From assembly GCF_017352375.1 (NCBI RefSeq), contig NZ_JAFEVR010000013.1, forward strand, positions 237,599-301,598: a stretch of DNA of 64,000 nt. Reading direction: 5' to 3'. Source of the DNA: Mycolicibacterium sp. S2-37 (lineage in GTDB: Bacteria; Actinomycetota; Actinomycetes; Mycobacteriales; Mycobacteriaceae). Made by a program: the position numbers and the translations under genes. This document shows positions 32,868-41,862 of the stretch, in pieces. The notes under the pieces are model-generated. The model saw nothing but the letters and a program-made list of their open reading frames with translations, made no database searches and was not told where the DNA came from. Every line of letters starts with the position of its first letter. Within the stretch, counting starts at the first letter, position 1.

Positions 32868-33656
32868 TTAGATGACGCTGCGAATCAGGCCGCCGTCGAC
32901 GCGCAGCACTGTTCCGGTGATGTACGAGGCGCGGTCGCTGCACAGAAACGCTGCGGCGTCGGCGTATTCGTCGGGCCTGCCGTAGCGACCCAGGGCCATC
33001 GTGGCCGCACTGGCTTTGGCCACCTCGTCGACGCTGCGCTCCTCGCGCGCGGCGCGCTTCTCGTCGAGGAACCGGGTGCGGTCGGTCGCGATTCGGCCCG
33101 GCACGATGACATTGCTCGTGATCCCGTCCCGGCCGACCTCGTCGGCCAGCGTCTTCGACCAAGCGTGCAGGCTGGCGCGCAGCGTGTTCGACAATCCCAG
33201 GTTCGGGATGGGGCTCAGCGCCCCCGACGATGTCGATGTCAGCACCCGGCCCCACCCGCGCTCCCGCATGCCCGGAACCACCCGGTCGGTCAGCGCGATC
33301 ACCGCCAGCACCATGGCCTGGAAACTGCTGCTCCACGTTGCGGTGTCCTGGCCGGACACCGGGGTGGGCGGCGGACCGCCGGTGTTGTTGACGAGGATGT
33401 CGACCGGGCCGAACACCGATTCGACCTCTGCGACAGCAGATTCGATGCGATCGAGGTCGCCGAGGTCCCACACCAGCGGTAGGGCTTTGGTGCCCGCCTG
33501 CTCGATCCGCGCGGCAGTGGCCGCCAGTCCGTCCGCCGATCGCCCCGCAATGGCGACGTTGGCGCCCTCCTCGGCCAACCGCACGGCGATGGCGCCGCCG
33601 AGACCGCCGCTGGCGCCGAGTACCAGCGCGGTGCGCCCGTTGATTCCGAGATCCAT
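32868..33656 (-). CDS. Short-chain dehydrogenase/reductase
   Basis: A 262-aa SDR with the cofactor motif GASGGLGGAIA, NNTGG, an active-site Ser in TSTSSGA and a C-terminal GGLIRSVI. The YxxxK Tyr is replaced: the segment reads LSNTLRASLHAWSKTLADE, placing Asn/His around the usual Tyr position. This occurs in a subset of SDRs of the 3-oxoacyl-reductase type, so activity should be assumed only with care. It is 30 bp upstream of the FAH gene and 8 bp downstream of the aldolase gene. Confidence 0.88.
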   Translation of the reverse strand: MDLGINGRTALVLGASGGLGGAIAVRLAEEGANVAIAGRSADGLAATAARIEQAGTKALPLVWDLGDLDRIESAVAEVESVFGPVDILVNNTGGPPPTPVSGQDTATWSSSFQAMVLAVIALTDRVVPGMRERGWGRVLTSTSSGALSPIPNLGLSNTLRASLHAWSKTLADEVGRDGITSNVIVPGRIATDRTRFLDEKRAAREERSVDEVAKASAATMALGRYGRPDEYADAAAFLCSDRASYITGTVLRVDGGLIRSVI

Positions 33657-33664
33657 GGTTCTCC

Positions 33665-34564
33665 TCAACCCGAGACGTGGTCGGCGAGCGGCAGCGTCGC
33701 CAGATGGTGGTCCAACAGCGGAATCAGCGATGCGGGAAGCGGAAGGGCGGGGGGGCGAACCCGGCCGCCGGCGATGATTCCGCGCCGTCGCAGCAATTCC
33801 TTGCGAATGGACAGGCCGACCCGCAACTGTCCTTCGAAATTCGCCAGTGGTAGCCACGGAGCGAAAACCTCACGCGCAGAAGCGAATCCGCGTTCGTTGT
33901 AGGCCTGCACCACTCGCGCGAGCACTGCGGGGTGGCTGAAGCCGGTCATGGCGCCCGCCGAGCCGGCGGCCAGCTCGTCGAGCAGACCGATGCCGCCGAG
34001 GCCGCCGAACACCGGTACCTCGAGTCGCGGTGCCAGATTGGCGATCGCCACCGAGGTGGGCGGGGTCTCGGACTTGACTCCCACGGCGAACGGGCACGCG
34101 CGCACGAGCGTCAGCACCTGCTCGTCGGTCACGCTGATCCCGGACGCCACGGGGTAGTCCTGGATCAGCACCCCGATGCCGGTCTCCCTGTGCAGCCGAT
34201 CCAGTGAATCGGCAGCCACTGCGGGAGTCGCATCGCTGATCTGCGCCATCAGTGCCACCGGCGGACGCGACACCGCGCCGAGCAGTCGAACTGCCTGCGC
34301 CACGACCGCGTCCGGAGCGCGCTCGGACAGGCCGAGCACGTACGGGAGGTCGGTCGATTCCGCAACGGTACGCGCGACCGCCGCAGCCTCACCCGGCTGC
34401 AGCGACGCGGCCTCGCCGAAGACACCCAGCGCGACGAGTCCGTGGCAACCGTCCTCGGCGAACGAGGCGACCTCGTTGCGCAGTGATTCCACGTCGACGT
34501 CGAGGGATTCGTCGAACGGGGTGGCCAGGACGCCCCAGAGACCGTGAGCAAGAGGTGTCGTCAT
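33665..34564 (-). CDS. DapA-family lyase/aldolase (DHDPS superfamily)
   Basis: A 299-aa Schiff-base aldolase. Lys164 (VGVKSE) is the expected imine-forming lysine and Tyr137 (QDYPVASG) the proton-relay Tyr; GxxGE (GVFGEAASL) forms the carboxylate-binding loop. This is not lysine biosynthetic DapA: the context is catabolic and the QDYP motif differs from the usual YNxP. It probably forms or cleaves a 2-keto acid to pyruvate plus an aldehyde or acid. It overlaps the LhgO-like gene by 4 bp. Confidence 0.88.
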   Translation of the reverse strand: MTTPLAHGLWGVLATPFDESLDVDVESLRNEVASFAEDGCHGLVALGVFGEAASLQPGEAAAVARTVAESTDLPYVLGLSERAPDAVVAQAVRLLGAVSRPPVALMAQISDATPAVAADSLDRLHRETGIGVLIQDYPVASGISVTDEQVLTLVRACPFAVGVKSETPPTSVAIANLAPRLEVPVFGGLGGIGLLDELAAGSAGAMTGFSHPAVLARVVQAYNERGFASAREVFAPWLPLANFEGQLRVGLSIRKELLRRRGIIAGGRVRPPALPLPASLIPLLDHHLATLPLADHVSG

Positions 34565-35769
34565 GCCTGACTTTCCAACGTCGAGACCACGTGTTCGGCG
34601 ATCGCCAGCGCAGAGGTGGCCGCCGGGGACGGGGCGTTGCGGAGCACGACGATGCGGTCGCGGACGCTGATCCGGAAGTCGTCGACGAGTCCGCCGTCGG
34701 CGTCGAGGGCCTGAGCGCGAATACCCGCGGTGCCGGGCACGACATCGTCGTCTTCGAGCTCGGGCACGTAGGCCCGGGCGGCCGCGACGAACCTCGCCTT
34801 GCTCAGCGAGCCGTACATCTCTCGTATTCCGGTGCGCCAGTGCTGTCGAGCGAAACGCCAGAACGCAGGGGTGCGCGCGACACCCGCCAGGTCCGAGGGC
34901 GACACCTTCTTCCAGGTGTAGCCCTCGCGCGCGAGCGCGAGGACGGCGTTCGGGCCGATCAGCACCTGGCCGTCCACCCGCGGCGTCACGTGTACGCCGA
35001 GGAACGGATAGCGAGGATCCGGTACCGGATACACCAGTCCGTTGACCAGTCCGCGGCGCTGCGGCTTGAGTGCGTAGTACTCACCGCGAAAGGGCATGAT
35101 GACCGGGTCAGGCCCGTCGCCCGCCATTTCGGCCAACCGGTCGCTCTGCAGACCGCCGCACGCGATCACCTGGTCGAAAGCCGCCTCGCCTGCGCCCGCG
35201 GCGGTACGCGTGGTCAGTACTACCTGCGCGCCGGCCGAACGCATGCCGGTGACCTCGTGTCCCAGCAGGATTTTCGCTCCGGTGGACGCGGCATCGGCCG
35301 CGAGTGACTGGGTCACCTCGGCGAAATCCACGATCGATGTGGATGGCGAGTGCAGCGCGGCCACACCGCGGACGTGTGGCTCCAGTTCCCGTAGTTCGTC
35401 CGGACCGATGATGCGGATGCCCGGCACACCGTTGGCGCGCGCTCGGTCTTCGATGTCGGCCAACCGGGCTCGTTCGGTCTCGTCGAGCGCGACGAGAACT
35501 TTGCCGCACGCGATCCGCGTGATGCCCCGCTCGGCGCAGTACGCCTCCAGCAGGCCCACACCTCGTCGGCACAGCAGGGCCTTCGCCGAACCGGGCTGGT
35601 AGTACAGCCCGGCGTGCACGACGCCGCTGTTGCGTCCGGTCTGATGCGCTGCCAGCCGGTCCTCCTTCTCGAACACCGTCACCTCTGCGTCTGGCCGGCG
35701 TGCCAGAAGCTCGCGGGCGACCGCTATCCCGACGATGCCGCCGCCGATCACCGCGACCCGTTGACTCAT
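34561..35769 (-). CDS. lhgO: L-2-hydroxyglutarate oxidase-like FAD enzyme
   Basis: A 402-aa DAO-family flavoprotein. The FAD motif VAVIGGGIVGIAVAREL is followed by the LhgO signatures HQTGRNSGVVHAGLYYQPGSAKALLCRRG and RIIGPDELRELEPHVRGVAALHSPSTSIVDF, and a C-terminal GIRAQALDADGGLVDDF. These enzymes oxidise L-2-hydroxyglutarate to 2-oxoglutarate, passing electrons to quinone or oxygen. Within this operon a related 2-hydroxy dicarboxylate is equally possible. It overlaps both neighbours by 4 bp. Confidence 0.88.
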   Translation of the reverse strand: MSQRVAVIGGGIVGIAVARELLARRPDAEVTVFEKEDRLAAHQTGRNSGVVHAGLYYQPGSAKALLCRRGVGLLEAYCAERGITRIACGKVLVALDETERARLADIEDRARANGVPGIRIIGPDELRELEPHVRGVAALHSPSTSIVDFAEVTQSLAADAASTGAKILLGHEVTGMRSAGAQVVLTTRTAAGAGEAAFDQVIACGGLQSDRLAEMAGDGPDPVIMPFRGEYYALKPQRRGLVNGLVYPVPDPRYPFLGVHVTPRVDGQVLIGPNAVLALAREGYTWKKVSPSDLAGVARTPAFWRFARQHWRTGIREMYGSLSKARFVAAARAYVPELEDDDVVPGTAGIRAQALDADGGLVDDFRISVRDRIVVLRNAPSPAATSALAIAEHVVSTLESQA

Positions 35770-36929
35770 TGGTCACCCCCTACCGGTGCGTAGCCCGCGA
35801 ACACCTCATCCTGGTCGGCGCCGAGCAACGGAGGAGCGTCGCGGCGGGGTTCGTCATGGTCCGACAGGTACAGCGGCGATGCGGGCACGTCGAGGTCGCC
35901 GAGGGTCGGGTGCGGCAGCGTCGTGATCATCGACCGACGCACCTGTTCCCAGTCATAGACCTCGGGAATGCTGCGAATCCGCCCTGCCGGTACCCCCACG
36001 GCGTCCAAGGCCGCCAGGACGTCGTCGGCGGAACGCTCGGCGAGCAACTCGTCGATCTCCTTCTGCAACTCGTCGGCTCTACCTACCCGGTCGATGTTGG
36101 TAGCGATGTCGCGGCGCATGGGATCGAGCCCGACGATCGGAGCGAATTTGCGCCACAGTGCCTCTGAACCGACGGCGATCACGATGTCGGCATCGGAGCA
36201 TGCGAATACCCCGTACGGCGCAATGGACGGATGGCGATTGCCGGTGAGCACGGGCTCTACTCCGGCGGCGAGCCATCCGACGCCGTGGAAGACGTGGACA
36301 CCGACGACCGCGGCCAGCAGCGAGGTTTCGACATGCTGACCCCGGCCGGTATGGGTGCGCGCCCGCAGTGCGGTCATGACACCGAACGCGCCGAACAGGC
36401 CGGCGAGTAGATCCGCGATCGGAAGGCCCACCCGCTGGGGTGCACCGCCCGGCGTTCCGGTGAGCGACATCAGCCCACCCTCGGCCTGGACGATCTGGTC
36501 GAAGCCGGGTCGCTTCCCGTCCGGTCCGTCCGTGCCGAACCCGGTGATCGACAGCGTCACCAGCCCCGGGTTGAGCTCGCGCAGCTGGTCGAGCCCGAGG
36601 CCGAGCCGGTCGAGCACGCCGGGGCGGTAGTTCTCGACGAGCACGTCAGCCCGGGACACGAGCCAGCGCAACCGGTCAGCCCCCTGGGCAGACTTGAGGT
36701 CGAGCACCACGGACCGCTTGTTGCGGTTGGCGCTCATGTAGTACGCCGACTCCCGGTGGCCATTGCGCTCGACATACGGCAGCCAGCTGCGGCTGTCGTC
36801 GCCGCCGGGCGGCTCCACCTTCACCACGTCGGCGCCGGCGTCGGCCATCATCATCGTCGCGTACGGACCGGCCAACGCTCGGCTGAGGTCCACGACCCGG
36901 ATATCGGCAAGCGGTCGGGATGCGCTCAT
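35766..36929 (-). CDS. Class III CoA-transferase (CaiB/BaiF family), first copy
   Basis: A 387-aa CoA-transferase. The N-terminal VVDLSRALAGPYATMMMADAGADVVKVE and NRNKRSVVLDLK blocks are standard, and the catalytic Asp is in IADLLAG. The domain-swapped dimer should move CoA between carboxylic acids (for example succinyl-CoA to the imported acid). The start is ATG 36929 (MSASRPLADIRVV), overlapping the AbrB gene by 4 bp. The second copy in the operon (41859-43082) is distinct in sequence, suggesting two different acids are activated. Confidence 0.9.
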   Translation of the reverse strand: MSASRPLADIRVVDLSRALAGPYATMMMADAGADVVKVEPPGGDDSRSWLPYVERNGHRESAYYMSANRNKRSVVLDLKSAQGADRLRWLVSRADVLVENYRPGVLDRLGLGLDQLRELNPGLVTLSITGFGTDGPDGKRPGFDQIVQAEGGLMSLTGTPGGAPQRVGLPIADLLAGLFGAFGVMTALRARTHTGRGQHVETSLLAAVVGVHVFHGVGWLAAGVEPVLTGNRHPSIAPYGVFACSDADIVIAVGSEALWRKFAPIVGLDPMRRDIATNIDRVGRADELQKEIDELLAERSADDVLAALDAVGVPAGRIRSIPEVYDWEQVRRSMITTLPHPTLGDLDVPASPLYLSDHDEPRRDAPPLLGADQDEVFAGYAPVGGDQ

Positions 36930-37426
36930 TGGTGTCCTCCCATCAGTTTCAGGCCGACCGACATGAGCACGATCACCGAGGTGATTCGCAGCACGTGAAT
37001 GGTCAGCACGATCGGAACATTGGCTCCTGCCGTGGCGGACAACGCCCCCATCTGGGCGATGCCGCCGGGAGCGGTGGCCAGCAGTGCGGTAATCGAGTCG
37101 AACCCGGCCAGCTTCCACAGCACCAGCGCCGCTACCAACCCGAAGATCAGGAACGCCACCACCGTCACGACGATCGGTACTGCGGCGGATCGCAACTGGG
37201 ACAGGGTGTCTCGGGTTACTCCGGTGCCGAGTAGCCAGCCGATCAGTACGTAGACGATCCATTTGCCCGCAGACGGGATATCGAATGCCGAGGTGTGCAG
37301 GATGTTGACGAGGGCAACACCGACCATTGCGCCGAGCAGCGGGGCGGCGGGCAGGTGCAGCAGCGTCGCCACCGCTGCACCCACCACCGCCGCTGCTGCG
37401 GTGAGCAGCAGTGTGCCGAGGTTCAT
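36926..37426 (-). CDS. Half-size AbrB-family membrane protein
   Basis: A 166-aa protein with five or so membrane helices and the AbrB duplication-domain signature PLLGAMVGVALVN at the N-terminus and LLATAPGGIAQMGALSATAGANVPIVLTIHVLR near the end. Full-length AbrB-like permeases have two such modules (about 350 aa); only one is present here, and no second module is found nearby. It may work as a homodimer or as a helper of the TctAB transporter directly upstream, whose stop it overlaps by one base. Confidence 0.82.
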   Translation of the reverse strand: MNLGTLLLTAAAAVVGAAVATLLHLPAAPLLGAMVGVALVNILHTSAFDIPSAGKWIVYVLIGWLLGTGVTRDTLSQLRSAAVPIVVTVVAFLIFGLVAALVLWKLAGFDSITALLATAPGGIAQMGALSATAGANVPIVLTIHVLRITSVIVLMSVGLKLMGGHQ

Positions 37427-38985
37427 CAGACGCGTTCCCGCTCGTTCTCGTCTCTGGAGCTGCGTCGCTTCGCGGAGACCAGTTGCAGTGCACTCTGAGT
37501 GGCTCGCCGCAGCGGGGTCTTGATCACGGGGATCAGGAACAGGAACACGATGAAGCACAGGATGCCCACCGACGTGCCCCGGTCGACGAAAACCCCCAGG
37601 CTGCCGCCGGAGATCACCATGGTCTGCCGCAGCGTCTCTTCGGCCAGCGGGCCGAGGACCAGTGCGATGACCAGAGCCGCAGGGGACAGCCCGTAGATCC
37701 GCATGAAGAAGCCCAGGACACCGCATATCAGCATGATCTGCACGTCGAGCAGGCTCTTGTTGACGGCGAACGTGCCGAGAACGCACAGCAGGATGACGAT
37801 GGGCCCCAGCACCCGGAACGGCACCCGGGCGATGCTCGCGAAACCGGGGATGCAGAACACATTGACCAACAGCAGCATGATGTTTCCGAGGAACATGCTG
37901 GCGATCAGGCCCCAGGCGAACTGCGGGTTCTGCGTCATCAGCAGCGGGCCGGGTTGCAGCCCCCACATCAGGAACCCGCCGAGCAGCACGGCGGTCGCGC
38001 CACCGCCGGGAATGCCCAGTGTCAACAGCGGAACCATCGCTCCCGAGGACGCGGCGTTGTTCGCGGCCTCAGGCCCGACCAGACCGGGCATCGCGCCCTT
38101 TCCGAACTTCTCCGGCGTCTTGGACACGGATTTCTCGACGTTGTAGGCCATCAGCGACGCGATCGTGGCTCCGGCACCGGGGGTGACGCCGACGCCGAAC
38201 CCGAGGAACGAACCGCGCAGCGCCGGTCCTGCTGACTCCCGGAAGTCCTTCTTGTTCGGCCAGAACCCACGACTGCGGGCTGACACCCCGAAGAAGTCCA
38301 GCTTCTCCAGATGGCCGCCCCGCCACAGCGTGTGCAGCACCTCGCCGACCGCGAACAGCCCGATCGCCACCGGGATGAAGTCGATGCCGTTGATCAGGTC
38401 GACCGAGCCGAAGGTGTAGCGCTGTTCTCCTCCACCGATGTCGATGCCGACGGTGCCGATGGCGAATCCGATGAGCGCCGACAGCGCTCCGAGGAGCTTG
38501 TTGCCCTTGAGGATCACGATGACCGTCAGCAGGCCGGCCATCACGATCAGGAAGTACTCCGGCGGTCCGAAGGTCTTCGCGAACTCGGCGGTGATCGGTG
38601 CGAAGAAGGACAACAGCACCGCGCCGATGGTGCCGGCCACGAACGAGGCGATCGCGGCCATGACCAGCGCGGGCCCCGCCCGCCCTTGTTTCGCCAGCGG
38701 ATAGCCGTCGAAGGTGCTTGCCACGGTGGCGGATTCACCCGGTGTATTGATCAGGACCGAGGTGATGGTGCCGCCGTACATCGAACCGTAGTAGACGGCG
38801 GCGAGCATCACGATCGCCCCGGTGGGATCCAGCCCGAAGGTGACGGGCAACAGGATCGCCAACCCGGCAGACGGTCCGACGCCGGGGATGACCCCGACCA
38901 CCATCCCGATGAGCACACCGCCTGCGAGCAGAAGCATGTTCTGCCACGTCAGGATCGCGTAGATCCCATCCAACAACTGAGTCAT
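37426..38985 (-). CDS. tctA: Tripartite tricarboxylate transporter, large membrane subunit TctA
   Basis: A 519-aa integral membrane protein with about 11-12 helices. The N-terminal GMVVGVIPGVGPSAGLAILLP and later GSFLGFGVGVTPGAGATIASLMAYNVEKSVS are the repeated TctA signature motifs that line the transport path. With TctB and TctC it forms a secondary, binding-protein-dependent carboxylate importer (citrate, tricarballylate and phthalates are known cargoes of the family). It is separated from tctB by 8 bp. Confidence 0.94.
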   Translation of the reverse strand: MTQLLDGIYAILTWQNMLLLAGGVLIGMVVGVIPGVGPSAGLAILLPVTFGLDPTGAIVMLAAVYYGSMYGGTITSVLINTPGESATVASTFDGYPLAKQGRAGPALVMAAIASFVAGTIGAVLLSFFAPITAEFAKTFGPPEYFLIVMAGLLTVIVILKGNKLLGALSALIGFAIGTVGIDIGGGEQRYTFGSVDLINGIDFIPVAIGLFAVGEVLHTLWRGGHLEKLDFFGVSARSRGFWPNKKDFRESAGPALRGSFLGFGVGVTPGAGATIASLMAYNVEKSVSKTPEKFGKGAMPGLVGPEAANNAASSGAMVPLLTLGIPGGGATAVLLGGFLMWGLQPGPLLMTQNPQFAWGLIASMFLGNIMLLLVNVFCIPGFASIARVPFRVLGPIVILLCVLGTFAVNKSLLDVQIMLICGVLGFFMRIYGLSPAALVIALVLGPLAEETLRQTMVISGGSLGVFVDRGTSVGILCFIVFLFLIPVIKTPLRRATQSALQLVSAKRRSSRDENERERV

Positions 38986-38993
38986 GACGTTCC

Positions 38994-39572
38994 TTAGCCG
39001 ATCGGCAGAATGCCCTGCGGCAGACCGACATTGAGTCCGGTCTGGAAGGCGATGTAGAGAAGGACCGGGACGCCGACGGCGATGATCACCGAACGGATGC
39101 GATGTTCAGGGTCGAGGAACCACAGCGTCGCTCCCAGGAACAGGATGCCGGCGAGCGCGGCGCCCAGGATTCCGAACAACCCGGCGAACACCGCGGCTGC
39201 GATGACGAACGCCGCCAGGGCAATCGGGTGCCGGCCCAGATCGGGCTCGGCTGCCTCCTCGGCGGCTTCCACGGCGTCGACCTTCTTCTCCTTGGGCTTG
39301 GCGAGGATTTCGGTCACCAGTGCCAGGACGGTCACCGACATCGCGACCCCACCCAGGATGCGGGGGAAGAACCCGGGGCCGATCCGGCCGGCCTGCGTGC
39401 GCCACTCCATGCCCATCGCCTGCTCGGTGTAGAAGGCGAAGGCCAGGAGGATCACGCCCAGGAAGGCGAGTTTCGGCCAGTTCACCTCCCGCTTCACCCG
39501 TTCCTTCTCCGGGACAGCCACACTCAGGGCCGGTACCGACTCGGAGGCCGCCGCTCGAGGGACCGTTGTCAC
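38994..39572 (-). CDS. tctB: Tripartite tricarboxylate transporter, small membrane subunit TctB
   Basis: A 192-aa protein with four predicted membrane helices. An acidic loop (residues about 95-110, EAAEEAAEPD) lies between helices 2 and 3. The GRIGPGFFPRILG motif after helix 1 is the TctB signature. The start is GTG 39572, overlapping the tctC stop as GTGA. It pairs with TctA in the transporter. Confidence 0.9.
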   Translation of the reverse strand: MTTVPRAAASESVPALSVAVPEKERVKREVNWPKLAFLGVILLAFAFYTEQAMGMEWRTQAGRIGPGFFPRILGGVAMSVTVLALVTEILAKPKEKKVDAVEAAEEAAEPDLGRHPIALAAFVIAAAVFAGLFGILGAALAGILFLGATLWFLDPEHRIRSVIIAVGVPVLLYIAFQTGLNVGLPQGILPIG

Positions 39573-40549
39573 AGTGCCCCCTGTTGCTTGAGGGTCTCTT
39601 CGAATTCCTTGCTGGTCTCTTCGAGATACTTGGAGAAGTCGTCGCCCCACTTGAGGTCCTCGGTGAGGTAGTTGTCGGCCAGGAAGGTCTGCCACTCGTC
39701 GGTCTTGACGACCTCCTGCATGGTCTTGATCCACCAGTCTCTGGCGTAGTCCGGCACCTCAGGCGGCAGGATCAGTCCGCGCGGCATCGACGGCAGATCT
39801 CCCAAGCCCTTCTCCGTACCGGTGGGCACCTCCGGCAACGCCGCGAGCCGCTCGTCTCCGGTGAACAGCACCGGCCGCATGTCGCCCGATTCGATCTGGC
39901 CGAGAATCGACCCCGGGTTGGAGATCATCGCGTCAAGCGCACCCGAGAGCAGTGAGGTCTGGACCTGTCCTTCCTCGTTGTAGGGCACGTATTCGAGGTT
40001 GTAGCCGGCGTGCTCGGCGATCAGCGAGCTGAGAATGAAATCGACGTTGACAGTGCCGATTCCGCCGACGACCACGGTGCCCTTGTTCTTGGCGAAGGCG
40101 ACCCAGTCTTCGAAGGTCTTGATATCGCTGTCCCCGTTGACGAGCAGCAGCGCATCATCGGTGGCCAGCAGGCCGACGTGGGTGAAACTGGCATAGGTCC
40201 AGCCGGGATCAGCCTGCAGTGGTGTGGTGAGGAAGGAACCCGACGTCGTGGAAACGTTGTAGGGGTTGCCTCGCTGCGACAGCAGGTAGCCCCAGCCGGT
40301 GGCACCGCTGCCACCTTCGCGGTTCTCCACCGCGATGTCGTTCGGGTACAGACCACCTTCCTGGATGATCTGGACCAACGTGCGGGCCATCAGATCATTG
40401 CCGCCGCCCGGGCCGAACGCGACGGTCCAGTCGAGCGTCTCAGACGGGTAGTCCTCCGCGGAGCCGGCGTTGGTGGAGCCGTTGCTACATCCCGGCACCA
40501 CAAGCACGGCGACCGAGGCGACCGCAGCCAGGGCGATTCTTAGTCGCAT
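39569..40549 (-). CDS. tctC: Tripartite tricarboxylate transporter, lipoprotein binding subunit TctC
   Basis: A 326-aa solute-binding protein with a signal peptide ending in the lipobox VVPGC (Cys21), so it is anchored outside the membrane. The mature part has Bug/TctC features: TLDWTVAFGPGGGNDLMARTL (the beta-strand and PGGxND loop that contacts a substrate carboxylate), AGYNLEYVPYNEEGQVQTSLLSGALDAM and DERLAALPEVPTG. The ligand is a di- or tricarboxylate of unknown identity. Confidence 0.92.
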   Translation of the reverse strand: MRLRIALAAVASVAVLVVPGCSNGSTNAGSAEDYPSETLDWTVAFGPGGGNDLMARTLVQIIQEGGLYPNDIAVENREGGSGATGWGYLLSQRGNPYNVSTTSGSFLTTPLQADPGWTYASFTHVGLLATDDALLLVNGDSDIKTFEDWVAFAKNKGTVVVGGIGTVNVDFILSSLIAEHAGYNLEYVPYNEEGQVQTSLLSGALDAMISNPGSILGQIESGDMRPVLFTGDERLAALPEVPTGTEKGLGDLPSMPRGLILPPEVPDYARDWWIKTMQEVVKTDEWQTFLADNYLTEDLKWGDDFSKYLEETSKEFEETLKQQGAL

Positions 40550-40624
40550 GATGATCTCCTCATTGAGTGGAATGCGTTGGTATTCGAATTTCTTTGGGAC
40601 AGCGTGGGTCGGCGGCGGGGCACG

Positions 40625-41074
40625 TCAGGGCGCGTCGTGACGGAACCACGAGCCGTTGGCGGTGGCGACGAGACGTCCGGCGTCGTCGCGCATGTGGGAC
40701 TCCAACTGCACTATCCGTCTGCCACCGTGGATGATTCGCCCGGTGGCCGTCACATCCGAGTGGACAGGCCGGACGAACCGCATCTGCATCTCGATGGTCG
40801 AGCCCGCGGACAGGAAGCGGTTGCACGCGTGGCCCATCGAGATGTCGAGCACGGTGGACAGCACGCCTCCGTGCACTGCACCGCCCGCGTTGCACAGGTG
40901 CTGGGCGAACGGCAGGCGCACCGTGCAGGCCTTCTCGTCATCGAGGTAGTCGATCGACAGGCCCAGGAAGTGGATGAGGAAGTACTGGCCGAATTTCGGC
41001 TCGGCGACGTCGGCGGCGAACCGGGCGGATTCGACGGGGTCGACGTCGGCACGCCGGGGATCAGTGGTGGTCAT
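40625..41074 (-). CDS. Hotdog-fold thioesterase (PaaI-like)
   Basis: A 149-aa acyl-CoA thioesterase. The core AGGAVHGGVLSTVLDISMGHA matches the PaaI/YdiI catalytic helix, with Asp in the nucleophile/base position. The later strand RFVRPVHSDVTATGRIIHGGRR is usual. It probably frees CoA from a pathway intermediate or recycles trapped CoA. It overlaps the crotonase gene by 4 bp, and a 75-bp gap, the largest in the operon, follows before tctC. Confidence 0.88.
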   Translation of the reverse strand: MTTTDPRRADVDPVESARFAADVAEPKFGQYFLIHFLGLSIDYLDDEKACTVRLPFAQHLCNAGGAVHGGVLSTVLDISMGHACNRFLSAGSTIEMQMRFVRPVHSDVTATGRIIHGGRRIVQLESHMRDDAGRLVATANGSWFRHDAP

Positions 41075-41862
41075 GACCAGGTGAACCTCGGCGGCCGCTT
41101 CTCCAGGAACGATCGCACGCCTTCGGCGTAGTCGTCGGTGTCGAACGACGAATTCCGGATATCGACGGTGACGTCGTCGTCGACGGTCTGCCCGCCCAGC
41201 ACGAGTTCGACGATCCGCTTCGCCGACCGGACGCTGAACTGTGCACGGGTGGTGATCAGGCGGGCGAATTCGTAGGTCTGCTTCTCCAGATCTTCGGCCG
41301 GAATCAGCTCATCGATGAGCCGCAGCCGCAGTGCGTCCTCGGCGTAGACGTGCTGGCCGGAGAACAGGATCCACTTCGCGCGACTCGGGCCGACCACGTC
41401 CACCAGTCGCTTGGTGGACTCCAGGCTGTACACCAGCCCGAGCTTCGCCGGAGTGATGCCGAAGCGCGACCGTTCGTCGGCGAAGCGGATGTCACATGCC
41501 AACGCCAGGCCGCAACCGCCGCCGATGCAGTAGCCGTGCACCATGGCGATGGTTGGCTTGGTGCATCCCTCGACCGCGTGTTCGGCGGCCGCGACCTGCT
41601 CGTTGTAGGCCTTGGCTGACTCGCCGTTGCCGCGAACCTCCTCGAACTCGGTGATGTCGGCACCTGAGGCGAAGCTGCGCGTGCCCGCACCGCGCACGAC
41701 GATGACCTTGACGGCCGGGTCCGCGTCGAGTTCGGCGAAGACCTCCGGGATGCGGCGGTACATGTCCAGCGAAATCGCGTTGTGGCTGTCGGGTTTGTTG
41801 AGCACGACGGTGGCGATTCCGAGGTCGTCGGCGTCGCGCTCCACCAGGATTGCGTCACTCAT
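41071..41862 (-). CDS. Crotonase-family protein lacking both hydratase glutamates
   Basis: A 263-aa enoyl-CoA hydratase/isomerase fold protein. The CoA/oxyanion-hole motifs are present (RSFASGADITEF and GYCIGGGCGLALACDIRFA). In enoyl-CoA hydratase two Glu residues drive water addition; here Gly118 (GGGCGL) and Pro138 (RFGITPA) occupy those positions. It is therefore more likely an isomerase, hydrolase, decarboxylase or C-C lyase of the superfamily than a hydratase. It overlaps the CoA-transferase gene upstream and the thioesterase gene downstream by 4 bp each. Confidence 0.88.
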   Translation of the reverse strand: MSDAILVERDADDLGIATVVLNKPDSHNAISLDMYRRIPEVFAELDADPAVKVIVVRGAGTRSFASGADITEFEEVRGNGESAKAYNEQVAAAEHAVEGCTKPTIAMVHGYCIGGGCGLALACDIRFADERSRFGITPAKLGLVYSLESTKRLVDVVGPSRAKWILFSGQHVYAEDALRLRLIDELIPAEDLEKQTYEFARLITTRAQFSVRSAKRIVELVLGGQTVDDDVTVDIRNSSFDTDDYAEGVRSFLEKRPPRFTWS

